A DNA stretch of 64,000 nucleotides, taken from NCBI GenBank assembly GCA_963747985.1, contig CAVVHG010000001.1, positions 558,001-622,000 on the forward strand, given 5' to 3'. Source of the DNA: JACADW01 sp963747985. GTDB taxonomy: Bacteria > Acidobacteriota > UBA6911. The notes below the pieces were generated by a model, which saw nothing but the letters and a program-made list of their open reading frames with translations, was not told the DNA's origin and did no database searches. This document shows, piece by piece, positions 36,476 to 44,795 of the stretch; position 1 is the first letter of the stretch; each line of letters starts with the position of its first letter. The translations under genes were made by a program, and so were the position numbers.

Positions 36476-37236
36476 TGAGAAGGGTCGCTCTCATACCGGT
36501 CTACAACGAAGAATCGACACTGGGCGCGGTCCTGGAATCGGTCAGTCCGAAAGTGGACCTGCTCCTCGTCGTCGATGACGGCTCGGTCGATTCCTCGCTC
36601 CAGCTGGCGACTAACTGCGCGCGGGAGCGCCGCAACGTGGAGGTCCTGCGGCTGGAGAAGAACTCCGGGATGTCTGCCGCACTAAGGGAGGGATTCGCTC
36701 ACCTTGCCGCGCAGGTGCGTGAAGGAAGCCTTGCCCCCGATGATGTGCTGCTGACGCTCGATGCCGACGGACAGCACGATTCGAACGAGATCGAGGCGCT
36801 CTGCCTGCACCTGGAGAAGTCCGGTCTGGATGTGGCGCTGACCCGCCGGGACTTTGCCCTCTACCCGGCGTACAAGCGCCTCGGCAACATCCTGATGACG
36901 CTCTGGGGAAGCCTTTTGAGCGGGCACCGTTACGAGGATGTGGAGTCAGGCTTTCGGGCCATGCGCCTCAGGGTTCTACCGCTCCTGTTGGATTACTACA
37001 CCGGATATCGTTACAGCTGCGCTCAGGAGATCGCGATCCTGACCGCGCGCCTGGGATTTCGCGTCGACAACCGGTTCGTGACCGCCATACGGCTTTACCG
37101 CTCACAGACCGGCCTCCGCGATGTGCTGTGGAACGCGTGCCTGGGTTTCTGGGCTTTTATGCGTTGGGCACTCGGTTTCAAGGTGGCGGAGAGACCTGCC
37201 ATGGCGCGACGCGTAGTCCCACTGGAATCCTGCTGA
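36475..37236 (+). CDS. Glycosyltransferase family 2 (DPM1/polyprenyl-phosphate type)
   Basis: A 253-residue GT-A fold enzyme. It opens with RRVALIPVYNEESTLGAVLE, then LLVVDDGSVDSS, LLTLDADGQHDSNEIE with the metal-binding DAD, and TRRDFALYPAYKRLGN before the DVESGFRAM acceptor loop. It has no C-terminal membrane helices of its own. Such enzymes load a sugar onto a polyprenyl phosphate, matching the GT-C gene upstream, which would use that donor. It overlaps that gene by one base (TGATG) and the downstream methyltransferase gene by one base. I chose the ATG at 36475 over a TTG one codon earlier. Confidence 0.88.
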   Translation: MRRVALIPVYNEESTLGAVLESVSPKVDLLLVVDDGSVDSSLQLATNCARERRNVEVLRLEKNSGMSAALREGFAHLAAQVREGSLAPDDVLLTLDADGQHDSNEIEALCLHLEKSGLDVALTRRDFALYPAYKRLGNILMTLWGSLLSGHRYEDVESGFRAMRLRVLPLLLDYYTGYRYSCAQEIAILTARLGFRVDNRFVTAIRLYRSQTGLRDVLWNACLGFWAFMRWALGFKVAERPAMARRVVPLESC

Positions 37237-37862
37237 TGGCCGCCCCTTTCGAGATTCATGTCCCCTCTTCGCGGCGGCTGGCCGACCACGTCTTATTTCC
37301 CGTCAACATGTGGCTCAGCGAGCAGACCTCGCACCGGTTCGGGCTGACACCCATCGATCACGAGCGCATCAGGGTTGCGCTGCCCTATTGCCGCGGGAGG
37401 CTGCTGGATGTGGCATGCGGGAACAACCTGCTGGTGCTGACCTATGGGAACGGGATAGGGTGCGACATACACCCTTACCCGCAGGTGTCGGTGCGCTGCG
37501 ACAGCTCCCGGCTCCCATTCGGGAGCGCGTCATTCGACTCCGTGGCCATGCTCGCCTGCCTCAACCACATCGTACGGAGGCGCGAAACCCTCGAGGAATG
37601 TCATCGGGTGTTGCGGGATAGCGGGCGATTGCTCGTGACCATGATCCCGCCCTGGATCGGGTGGTTCAGCCACAGGATCCGGCGACGGCACGATCCTGAC
37701 CAACTCGAGCGCGGCATCAGCCACGAGGAAGACTGGGGACTGGGCACCGGGGAGATGGTACGGTTGCTCGCCGGCTCCGGGTTCAGGGTCGCCTTGCACC
37801 GCAGATTCATGTGGGGATTGAACAACTTCTATCTGGCCCTGAAATCCGATGACGCCGGCTGA
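37236..37862 (+). CDS. SAM-dependent methyltransferase (class I)
   Basis: A 208-residue Rossmann-fold methyltransferase. Motif I is GRLLDVACGNNLL near residues 55-67, motif II is YGNGIGCDIHP, and a post-motif MLACLNHIVRRRETLEE precedes LRDSGRLLVTMIPP (motif III). The ATG at 37236 shares one base with the previous stop (TGATG), so it is the third gene of a tightly coupled operon. In this setting it probably methylates the sugar or lipid handled by the two glycosyltransferases. The acceptor is inferred only from context. Confidence 0.85.
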   Translation: MAAPFEIHVPSSRRLADHVLFPVNMWLSEQTSHRFGLTPIDHERIRVALPYCRGRLLDVACGNNLLVLTYGNGIGCDIHPYPQVSVRCDSSRLPFGSASFDSVAMLACLNHIVRRRETLEECHRVLRDSGRLLVTMIPPWIGWFSHRIRRRHDPDQLERGISHEEDWGLGTGEMVRLLAGSGFRVALHRRFMWGLNNFYLALKSDDAG

Positions 37863-37917
37863 CCGCGCCGGGCTTGAGTGGTCACCGGTATCCTCGCGAT
37901 CAGCTATAATCTTGCGG

Positions 37918-38571
37918 ATGCATTCAACCGGGCTGAGTCGAAACAGGTTTGCCGGCGCGCGCGGCATCTGGCTCTGCGCTCTCCTGGCCTTGGCATCGGC
38001 GTGCTCACGCAATGAGGTGCAGCGCGTCGGGGCCTGGCAGGATGCCCTGGCCAGGGAACGGCGTGAAAAAGACATCGCGTTTAAGAACGGCCCTGAGTCT
38101 CCGCTTCCCGGGAAAGACAAGGCCGGCTTTCGCGGCCTCGACTACTACCCCGTCGATCCAGCCCTCAGCTTTCGGGTAAAGCTTAACCGCTACCCGTCCC
38201 CGCGCGAAGTCCGGATCGGAACGAATACGGGGGAAGTGCGATCGGGTTTGCGTTACGGGTACTTCGAGTTCGAGGTGAACGGCAGGCCCTTCCGACTCCA
38301 GGCATATCGCATGGATGAAGACCAGGGCGGGAGGGGACCGAGTCTGTTCGTTCCCTTCAGGGATGCCACGACCGGTACCGAGACCTACGCCGCCGGCCGC
38401 TACATCGAGCTTCCTGAAAACACAACCGGGATCTACGAGTTGGACTTCAATCGGGCTTACAACCCTTTTTGCGCCTATGGCAGGGACTACAGCTGTCCGG
38501 TCCCGCCCGCAGAGAACACGCTTCCGCTGCCTGTCCGTGCGGGCGAAAAGAGGTATCGAGGCGCCTCATGA
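37918..38571 (+). CDS. DUF1684 lipoprotein
   Basis: A 217-residue protein starting at the ATG at 37918, with a signal segment ending in the lipobox LASAC (Cys about 25). The mature part matches DUF1684: VGAWQDALARERREKDIAFK, PESPLPGKDKAGFRGLDYYP, RYGYFEFEVNGRPFRLQAYR, LFVPFRDATTGTETYAAGRY and the end signature DFNRAYNPFCAYGRDYSCPV. The family is common in Bacteroidetes and Acidobacteria and has no proven activity. Its stop overlaps the start of the next gene by 4 bp (ATGA). Confidence 0.85.
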   Translation: MHSTGLSRNRFAGARGIWLCALLALASACSRNEVQRVGAWQDALARERREKDIAFKNGPESPLPGKDKAGFRGLDYYPVDPALSFRVKLNRYPSPREVRIGTNTGEVRSGLRYGYFEFEVNGRPFRLQAYRMDEDQGGRGPSLFVPFRDATTGTETYAAGRYIELPENTTGIYELDFNRAYNPFCAYGRDYSCPVPPAENTLPLPVRAGEKRYRGAS

Positions 38572-39848
38572 CGTCGGGACGATCCGCTCCTGCGGTCGGG
38601 CATGACTGCCGCCGCAGATTACTCTCGTTGATCTCGAATCGAGGTATTCCTCTCCTGGGGTTGTTGCTCCTGGCGGTTTCCTGCCAGCCTCCCGGGAAGG
38701 GCGGCGCCGTGACAGGGGGTGCACTGTACCCGGAGGAAATACTTACGGCCGCCGAGAGGCAGCAGGAGGTCGCCGAGAAGGAACACCGGGTTCTGGAATG
38801 GCTGCGACGGGAAAAGCTCGTTGCCGTCCTTCTGACTTCTCCCGGCAATTTTGCCTGGATCACGGGCGGGGGATGCGGCCCTCTCGAGCCAAATGCGCCC
38901 TGCACCGCGCCCCTCCTGATCCGGGACGACGGCCGCAAATTCTTCTTCGATCATGGCGGGCGAACCCTGCCTGCGGAGATGCGGACACTCGGGTACGAGA
39001 TCAGGCAGACCCCCTGGTTCGACTGCCGGGGAGGTGCAGAACCAGCCCCGGACCTGCTGAAGGACCTTACGGGAGGGGGAGCATATGCCTCTGACGAACC
39101 GCGGCCGGATGCGCGGCCTGCCTGCAGCGAGATCGCAGCTATGCGAGTCCCCCTGACGCAGTGGGAGGTGCGGAAGTACCGCTGGCTGGGAAGAAGCTGT
39201 GCCGGCACAGTAGACTCGGTTTCCCGCCGTATCGAACGCTGGTGGACGGACCGGGGTATAGAGGTACTTCTGTACGAGGGTCTGATACAGCGCGCCATCA
39301 GCCCGCTGGAAGTGCACGTTGAAGCCGACACCGAAGTGCCGGGCGCGGCGGCCGGAAAGGTTTCCGAATACGCGTTGATAAGCCTGAGTGCTTCACGCTG
39401 GGGCCTGGTGGTGGCGATGAAGCGTGCCGTTCACTTCGGACCGTTGCCGCCCGCTCTGAAGCAGCGGCAGGAGGCCGCCGCCAGGGTTTCAGCAGGGCTC
39501 TGGGCGCGCACGGTCCCCGGTGCGACGGGCGGTGCGATCCTGGAGGCTGCCGTCGAGGACTATGCACGGGCGGGCCTCCCGGACGAGTGGCGCCGCAGCG
39601 CCCCGGGCGGCAGGATCGGTTACCTGGCGCGCGAATGGGTAGCGGCTCCAGGAGCGCAGGATCAGGTGCGCGAGTTTGACGCCTTCGCGTGGAATTCGGC
39701 GTCGGGCGATTTTGCGATGGAAGACACCTTGCTCCTCGACGGCGACCGGCTGGTAGTGCTGACCGAGATCCCCGGATGGCCCGTCATCGAGGCAAGGGCG
39801 CTCGGCAGAATCTACCGCCTCCCGGCGATCTTGCGGATAGACCGTTAG
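38568..39848 (+). CDS. Lipoprotein with degenerate M24 (Xaa-Pro peptidase)-like fold
   Basis: A 426-residue protein, translationally coupled to the DUF1684 gene. A hydrophobic signal near residues 29-38 ends in the lipobox-like LAVSC. The following part resembles the creatinase N-domain plus pita-bread fold: LRREKLVAVLLTSPGNFAWITG, FDHGGRTLPAEM, AAMRVPLTQWEVRKYRWLGR, then IEVLLYEGLIQRA and YALISLSASRWGLVVAMKRAVHFG. The usual five metal ligands (D, D, H, E, E) of M24 peptidases are not apparent at the expected places, so it may be a non-catalytic relative. Assignment rests on overall pattern only. Confidence 0.6.
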   Translation: MTSGRSAPAVGHDCRRRLLSLISNRGIPLLGLLLLAVSCQPPGKGGAVTGGALYPEEILTAAERQQEVAEKEHRVLEWLRREKLVAVLLTSPGNFAWITGGGCGPLEPNAPCTAPLLIRDDGRKFFFDHGGRTLPAEMRTLGYEIRQTPWFDCRGGAEPAPDLLKDLTGGGAYASDEPRPDARPACSEIAAMRVPLTQWEVRKYRWLGRSCAGTVDSVSRRIERWWTDRGIEVLLYEGLIQRAISPLEVHVEADTEVPGAAAGKVSEYALISLSASRWGLVVAMKRAVHFGPLPPALKQRQEAAARVSAGLWARTVPGATGGAILEAAVEDYARAGLPDEWRRSAPGGRIGYLAREWVAAPGAQDQVREFDAFAWNSASGDFAMEDTLLLDGDRLVVLTEIPGWPVIEARALGRIYRLPAILRIDR

Positions 39849-39929
39849 GCCTGGCGTCACGCGACAAACCCTGCCCCATGGAAGCTGTCAGCCATCAGCT
39901 TTCAGCTCTCGGTGCTGCTATTCCCGACA

Positions 39930-40631
39930 CTGTGGCTCAGACAGTGAGGGCTACGAGACTGGTGACGCGTGACCGGGGGCCTACGCTGCAGGGACGCTGT
40001 GCAACCCTTTCAGGGTTGACATCTTCCGATCATCCTGATCCCCGGGGTTTGCACCCCGGGCTGTTCTATTCGACGCTTTCAGCGTCGTCGATGTCGATCG
40101 CGGCTGGCATCCGTGAGGCATCGCCGCCACCAGTGAATCAATGGACTGACCGGCATGGTCCCGCTCAGCTCCCGGGCGCAGTCCGTCGGACTCGACCCCG
40201 AAGGGACTCAACGGCATGGTCACGCCCGGCCCCCGGGCGCAGTACGTCGGACTCGACCCCGAAGGGACTGAACGGCATGGTCACGCCCGGCCCCCGGGCG
40301 CAGTACGTCGGACTCGACCCCGAAGGGACTGAACAGATCAGCCCGGGGTGCACAACCCCGGGGAGGATCGGATCTGCCGCAAGGCCCAACCCTGAAGGGG
40401 TTGGACAGCGGTCACCCCGACGGACGACGTCACTTCAATCCACACGGCATGGTCACGCTCAGCTCCCGGGCGCAGTACGTCGGACTCGACCCCGAAGGGG
40501 GTCGAACAGATCAGCCCGGGGTGCAAACCCCGGGGAGGATCGGATCTGCCGCAAGGCCCAACCCTGAAGGGGTTGGACAGCGATCACCTGACGAGACGAC
40601 GTCACTTCAATCCCCGCTGTCTGAATCACAG
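39930..40631 (+). mobile_element. Non-autonomous foldback element, copy 2 (702 bp), with target duplication
   Basis: The left end CTGTGGCTCAGACAG (39930-39944) and the right end CTGTCTGAATCACAG (40617-40631) agree as an inverted repeat at 13 of 15 positions. The 10-mer ATTCCCGACA abuts both ends exactly (39920-39929 and 40632-40641). The left arm 39997-40074 and the right arm 40331-40408 are reverse complements built from the CAACCC/GGGTTG, CCCGGGG-TGCA and GAACAG/CTGTTC blocks. The right arm is repeated once more from 40504 (period 173). No protein is encoded. Terminal CTGT with 9-10 bp duplications recalls IS4/IS50-type transposition, which is an inference. Confidence 0.82.
40151..40333 (+). 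repeat. Three tandem copies of a 61-bp unit inside the foldback element
   Basis: Units begin at 40151, 40212 and 40273 with CGGCATGGTC and end in GACCCCGAAGGGACT plus CAA or GAA. Units 2 and 3 are nearly identical and unit 1 differs at a few bases. A fourth, separated copy begins at 40446. The unit corresponds to the last quarter of the 228-bp unit of copy 1, so the two elements have expanded different parts of the same sequence. Confidence 0.88.
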
Positions 40632-40720
40632 ATTCCCGACAGACAACCCTTGCCCCCCGGTTTTCGCTGTGGTACACAGAAGCCAACCAGACCCACAGCA
40701 GCGAAATCAGAGAGGGACTC

Positions 40721-41164
40721 ATGCCTGAACTTACACCCGGCCTCAGGAAACAACTCAGCCGCGTCCGGCTGAAAGTGTTACCGGAGGATTACCTCGTCGT
40801 GCACCTTCCTCCAAGCGAGAACGCAGTTCCGGCAGAATGGTATCGGCCGGCCACCACCCGGTTTGCCGTGTTCATCCGCGACCCGGAAACGGTCACTCTC
40901 ATCGTTTCGCGGCGTAAGTGGCTGCGGATGCAGAACCTGTTTCACAAGTTCCGGGTGGTAGACGTAGTGAAAGTCCTGACACTGGGTGTCGGCCGCGCGC
41001 GAAAGTTGGAGCCGTGCCTGATGGCCGTCGGCCGTATACTCTCGGAGGCCGGGCTCGGGGCCGCCCCTCTCTCCTCGTTCCACCGCGACCACATTCTCGT
41101 TCCCAAGCAGAATCTCCCTCGCGCCGTCCGGCTGTTGCGCCAGTTCCTCGCAGCGAGGCACTGA
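40721..41164 (+). CDS. ACT-domain protein (ACT_7-like)
   Basis: A 147-residue protein, the length of two short ACT-like halves. The N-terminal half, VLPEDYLVVHLPPSENAVP then RFAVFIRDPETVTLIVSR, and the C-terminal half, VLTLGVGRARKLEPCLMAVG then HRDHILVPKQNLPRAVRLL, match the small amino-acid-sensing family related to the aspartate kinase ACT region. These proteins probably bind an amino acid and regulate something not present here. The ATG at 40721 follows a purine-rich GAGAGGGA. It stands alone between repeat DNA and the permease gene. Confidence 0.7.
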   Translation: MPELTPGLRKQLSRVRLKVLPEDYLVVHLPPSENAVPAEWYRPATTRFAVFIRDPETVTLIVSRRKWLRMQNLFHKFRVVDVVKVLTLGVGRARKLEPCLMAVGRILSEAGLGAAPLSSFHRDHILVPKQNLPRAVRLLRQFLAARH

Positions 41165-41390
41165 CTGGGGCAGCAGCAGCTCAATTCGAAGACGACTCCT
41201 GGATTCGGCACGTAGGAATCCGAGTGCGACATTGCCGGTTTCGAGGTCTGGACCGCAGGGACCTGATTGTTGGCGATTGACTGTGCGGCGGCGGGCGACA
41301 TAAATTGTAGAGCACTGACATGGGCGTGGAGCGCGGCACAAAACGCCGGCGCGGCCGTACCCGGCTGATTTTGCAGGCATCGGAATCTCT

Positions 41391-43157
41391 ATGCAGATTG
41401 CCATCGTGCTGTCGCTGCTCCTGATCGCCCTGGTGGTGATCGCGCTCGAACTCCTGTCCGTAGACGTGGTCGCGCTCAGCGCCGTGCTCCTGCTCATCAT
41501 TGCCGGCTGCATCGACGCGGAACAGGCCTTCACCAGCTTCGGCACGGACATGATGGTCCTGCTGGCTTCGATCTTTATCATCGCCGGGGCTCTCCTGAAA
41601 ACCGGCGTCCTCGATTCGGTAGGGGTCTTTCTGTATCGGCACTGTGGCGGGAATTACCGCATTCTCCTGGCGAGCACCGTCCTCGTGGTCGGTGCGGTAT
41701 CGGCCTTCATGAACAACACCGTGGTCACGGCTGTATTCACCCCGGTCATGCTCGCAGTCGCACGGCGCTCTGACATGCCCCCTTCGAAGCTGCTGATGCC
41801 CGTCGCGTTCGGGGCCATGCTCGGCGGCTGCTGCACCCTGGTAGGGACGTCCACGAACATAGCGGCCAGCAACTTCCTGCTGCGCCGCGGCATGCAGCCG
41901 TTCAGCCTGTTCGAGTTTCTCCCGGTCGGACTGGCCCTGATCGCGGCCGGCGCCCTTTTCTTTGCATTCTTCGGACGAACACTGCTCCCTGCGCGGGGGA
42001 AAGGGGATCTCACTCGCGACTATCATGTGAAGGAGTACCTGACGGAGGTCGCCCTCCGTGAGGGATGCGCGTTCGTCGGCAGGAGGCTCGACGAGGTCGG
42101 CGTCGAGGAGATGGCGGACGTCACGGTGCTCGGTATTCACCGGGACAAGAAGGCGCACCTGGCACCCGGAGGGGATGTAGTCCTGCAGGCCGACGACGTC
42201 CTCCTTCTGAAGACCCACGTGGAGGGTATCCAGAAGTTGCGGAAGACAACGGGAATAGAGGCGAAAGGGGAAGTCGACCTGCAGGATGCCAACCTGGTAT
42301 CGGACAAGGTCAAACTCGTTGAGGTGATGATCGGCCCGGTCTCCCGTTTCCTCGGGCGGACCCTGAAGGAGATCGATTTCCGCCGCCGTTACGGCCTGAC
42401 GGCACTGGCGATACACCGCCAGGGTGGGGAACTGGTTCAGAAAGTGGGGAAGATACCGCTGGCTGTCGGTGACATCCTTCTCGTTCAGGGACCCGACGCG
42501 CGGTTGAACGACCTCCGCACTACCGGAAATGTGATCATTCTCAGCGACCTGTCCCATTTCCTGCTGGAGAAAAAGAAGGGGACCTATGTGGTGATTTTCT
42601 TTGCCCTGGCTATGCTGACCACAGCGACGGGCCTCTTCCCGCCCGGGCCGTCGGTACTGGCGGCAGCGCTGCTGACCGTGCTTGTCGGGGCCATCCGGAA
42701 TGAGGAAGCGTATCGTCTCGTGGACTGGAGGCTGCTTGTGCTCATCGGGGGGATGACGGCCTTCGGCCAGGCGATGGTGAACACGGGAACAGACAAGTTC
42801 CTTGCCGGGCTTGTCATCGATGCTGCCGGGCAATTCGGCCCCCGGGGCCTCCTGTTGGGGTTCTATCTGCTTACCGTGGCGCTGACGCAGCCGCTCTCAA
42901 ATGCGGCTGCCGCGCTGACCGTCCTGCCGATCGCGCTCGCGACTGCCGAGAGGACGGGAGCGGACCCCCGGGCCTTCGCCGTTGTCGTGACGCTTGCCGC
43001 TTCCGCTTCATTCATGACACCTCTCGAACCTTCATGCGTCATCGTCTATCCGGCCGGACGGTACCGTTTCCTCGACTTCCTCCGGGTGGGCGTCCCCCTG
43101 ACGCTGGTGACGATGGTCGTTGTCCTCACCATGGTGCCGCTGTTCTGGAAGCTGTAG
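41391..43157 (+). CDS. SLC13/DASS-family permease with two RCK_C domains
   Basis: A 588-residue membrane transporter. The N-terminal half has about five or six helices (LLLIIAGCIDAEQAFTSFG, VSAFMNNTVVTAVFTPVM with the SAFMNN substrate and sodium motif, and GGCCTLVGTSTNI). A soluble middle part of about 170 residues holds two TrkA-C/RCK_C-type domains (EGCAFVGRRLDEVGVEEM, GRTLKEIDFRRRYGLTALAI). The C-terminal helices follow, with a second LTQPLSNAAAALTVLPIAL motif. Such permeases import dicarboxylates, sulfate or other anions; the substrate is not clear. The SNAA repeat of the motif shows the inverted-repeat symmetry of the family. Confidence 0.88.
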   Translation: MQIAIVLSLLLIALVVIALELLSVDVVALSAVLLLIIAGCIDAEQAFTSFGTDMMVLLASIFIIAGALLKTGVLDSVGVFLYRHCGGNYRILLASTVLVVGAVSAFMNNTVVTAVFTPVMLAVARRSDMPPSKLLMPVAFGAMLGGCCTLVGTSTNIAASNFLLRRGMQPFSLFEFLPVGLALIAAGALFFAFFGRTLLPARGKGDLTRDYHVKEYLTEVALREGCAFVGRRLDEVGVEEMADVTVLGIHRDKKAHLAPGGDVVLQADDVLLLKTHVEGIQKLRKTTGIEAKGEVDLQDANLVSDKVKLVEVMIGPVSRFLGRTLKEIDFRRRYGLTALAIHRQGGELVQKVGKIPLAVGDILLVQGPDARLNDLRTTGNVIILSDLSHFLLEKKKGTYVVIFFALAMLTTATGLFPPGPSVLAAALLTVLVGAIRNEEAYRLVDWRLLVLIGGMTAFGQAMVNTGTDKFLAGLVIDAAGQFGPRGLLLGFYLLTVALTQPLSNAAAALTVLPIALATAERTGADPRAFAVVVTLAASASFMTPLEPSCVIVYPAGRYRFLDFLRVGVPLTLVTMVVVLTMVPLFWKL

Positions 43158-43489
43158 CACGACCGCGATCCCGCAATGCGGCGCTATCTCAGCTACCTGT
43201 GGGGTGGGCTCACAGTCCTTGATTCCCGAGCATGGGCGCAAACCCGGGGCTTCGCACCGGGCTGATACGGGGGCGCGCTTTCAGCGCTCGGGATGTTCGC
43301 CGGGATATCGTTCTCGAGGTCGTTGGCCGGCCTCATACGGTTTGGAGCCGCCTTGAAGGGCTGGAGGCCCGCTTCATACCAGCCTGGCGCGAAGCGCCAG
43401 GTTACGGCGCCCACAGTGGTCTCGAGGGCTGAAAGCCCGTGCCATAGGTCGTTTTGAGGCAGCCTCGCCGGCACGGACATCGCGCGGCC
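43158..43489. repeat. Palindrome-rich repeat, family C, copy 2
   Basis: Bases about 43215-43450 are the opposite-strand counterpart of 21465-21690. The order here is CCCGGGGCTTCGCACCGGG, GGCGCGCTTTCAGCGC, a longer diverged stretch, AAGGGCTGGAGGCCC, CCTGGCGCGAAGCGCCAGG and GGGCTGAAAGCCC. No gene is supported. It lies between convergent genes. Confidence 0.72.
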
Positions 43490-44287
43490 TCAGGTGGTGC
43501 CCCAGCGCTGCAGGAAATCCGCGAGGAAGTTGTCGCCGCCGCCGGCGGTCGCTTTCTGTTCGAGGTACTCGCGTGCCGCGGATACCAGGGACTGGTGGCC
43601 TGCCGGATCGATCTTGCCCCGGAGCAATTCCACCCTCAGGAACAGGAAGTAGGTCTGAAGCACGTCCGTGACGCAGTACTGATTGATTTCCTTCTGGCGT
43701 CCCTGCCGGAAAAGGTACTCCACGTCTTCGCCCGCGATCGAGTACTTTCCGGGCAGACCGATGAGCTTGGCCAGCATGTCGAGCGAACCACGCCGGTAGA
43801 CGGCGCCGAAATTCGAGAGGAAGTCGCAGACGTCGAAGTGGTAGGCGTCGCTGTAGCGACTGCCCCGGTATGTGCTCTTCGACGTCCCGGTCCCGAAGTA
43901 GCGCCGAAGCGGGATGCCGTGCTTCAACGCGCGCATCTCGAGGACCGGGAGGTCGAAGCCTCGCCCGTTGAATGTGACGAGAGTCTGCGAGGTGTCGAAC
44001 ATCTGCCAGAAGCGCGCGATGAGCTCGGGTTCGGCGTAGCGATCCGCGCCCATGTGCCCGAGCGAGCGGATGCGGTAGTTTTCGTCTGCCTGGAGAGTCG
44101 CTATCGCGATCGGGATGTGGAAAGGGATGGGAAAGAAATCGCTCTGCTGCCCGCTCCGCTCGAGCAGGGTGTCCCGCGCGTGATCATAGGCCTGGTCGAG
44201 CGTGAGCGTATTCTCCGGGTCGTAGACCTGCTTGACCAATTCCTTGTCGGCACGCGTTTCTATGTCGAAGACCAGGTAGTGAGCCAT
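43490..44287 (-). CDS. 3'-5' exonuclease, PolB exo2-type (PF10108-like)
   Basis: A 265-residue DnaQ-fold nuclease. Motif Exo I is YLVFDIETR at residues 4-12 (Asp and Glu ligands), Exo II is LVTFNGRGFDLPVLEMRA, and Exo III is NQYCVTDVLQTYFLFLR, with the tyrosine and aspartate of the DEDDy class. The intervening IPIAIATLQ and FDVCDFLSNFG segments match the predicted DNA polymerase B exonuclease-like family. It would degrade DNA or RNA from 3' ends, perhaps in repair. It is transcribed divergently from nrdJ and shares the 508-bp regulatory gap with it. Confidence 0.88.
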   Translation of the reverse strand: MAHYLVFDIETRADKELVKQVYDPENTLTLDQAYDHARDTLLERSGQQSDFFPIPFHIPIAIATLQADENYRIRSLGHMGADRYAEPELIARFWQMFDTSQTLVTFNGRGFDLPVLEMRALKHGIPLRRYFGTGTSKSTYRGSRYSDAYHFDVCDFLSNFGAVYRRGSLDMLAKLIGLPGKYSIAGEDVEYLFRQGRQKEINQYCVTDVLQTYFLFLRVELLRGKIDPAGHQSLVSAAREYLEQKATAGGGDNFLADFLQRWGTT

Positions 44288-44361
44288 GAGATTTGGGATC
44301 CCCGAATTACCCCTCTAACATTGCCCATCTGTCCTGCCGACTCAAGGGAAATCAGAGCATC

Positions 44362-44401
44362 AGTGCACGGATGCGCCCTGCCCGGGCGCGCAGTGTGCAC
44401 T
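44362..44401. other. Two-part inverted repeat (possible cruciform)
   Basis: The outer arms AGTGCAC (44362-44368) and GTGCACT (44395-44401) enclose inner arms GCGCC and GGCGC around a CTGCCCG loop. It lies upstream of the candidate NrdR sites. It may act as a terminator for readthrough or as a protein site; no T-run follows. Confidence 0.35.
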
Positions 44402-44500
44402 CGGGCAGCGAGGAGCTGCATCGCGGCCGTACGGATCCCGGATCCCGACTCCCGGAGCCGATCCGCCAAATCATTTTGTATCAATGAAGTACGGTCTCTA

Positions 44501-44548
44501 ACCCCAGATATTGTGGTTTTTCGCATTCAGAGGTACAATATGTTGCGT
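44501..44548 (+). promoter_or_regulatory. Pair of candidate NrdR boxes upstream of nrdJ
   Basis: Box 1 is ACCCCAGATATTGTGG (44501-44516) and box 2 is GTACAATATGTTGCGT (44533-44548). Each agrees with the NrdR consensus ACACwATATATwGTGT at 12 of 16 positions. Their starts are 32 bp apart, the three-helical-turn spacing known for NrdR box pairs. NrdR represses ribonucleotide reductase genes when nucleotides are plentiful, so the location before nrdJ fits. No nrdR gene is in the window. Confidence 0.6.
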
Positions 44549-44555
44549 AATTTGC

Positions 44556-44583
44556 TTGACACTCAGTTTTCCTCTCGTGTAAA
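44556..44583 (+). promoter_or_regulatory. Candidate sigma-70 promoter of nrdJ
   Basis: TTGACA at 44556-44561 is a perfect -35 element. After 16 bases TGTAAA (44578-44583) is a partial -10 element. Transcription from here would give a leader of roughly 200 bases before the ATG at 44796. The promoter lies directly beside the candidate NrdR boxes, so bound repressor would block it. Confidence 0.45.
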
Positions 44584-44795
44584 AAAAGCAAACCGCGAAG
44601 GTGTTGGACGGGGTCGGGACGGCAGTCGGTGAACCTGACCCGAGCAGAAAGAAGTAATCCGAAGCGACACAATCATCCCCAGGGAGGTTGACCGTTCGTC
44701 GGCGGTGCGGAGTCGGGCATGGGAGTGTGGTGTCCGCTATGGAAAATAACGGTATCCGGGGCTAGGATCTTAATAGGAATTGAAGGAGGCGCAGA

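Larger units (their letters stand above)
39849..40720. other. Repeat-filled intergenic region
   Basis: No gene is supported. Most of it is the foldback element 39930-40631. The first 80 bases contain GTCAGCCATCAGCTTTCAGC, similar to the ATCAGCCATCGGCTCTCAG near 34150; this is a low-complexity motif also seen between other genes here. Confidence 0.6.
44288..44795. other. Divergent regulatory region between exonuclease and nrdJ
   Basis: No gene is supported in these 508 bases. They contain a 40-nt inverted repeat (44362-44401), two candidate NrdR boxes (44501-44548), a candidate promoter (44556-44583) and a leader of about 200 bases before nrdJ. I looked for a B12 box typical of cobalamin riboswitches and did not find one. 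Confidence 0.5.

Noticed and set aside
39689..40567. 292-codon frame crossing the end of the lipoprotein gene and the foldback element
   Set aside because: Built from the 61-bp repeats and out of frame with the real gene; no domain.
41181..42833. 550-codon minus-strand frame opposite the SLC13 permease
   Set aside because: The translation is rich in charged residues typical of antisense of hydrophobic helices, and the plus-strand gene is clear.
44584..44795. Cobalamin riboswitch in the nrdJ leader
   Set aside because: Expected for a B12-dependent enzyme's regulation, but I could not find a B12 box or the usual core; the leader stays unexplained.
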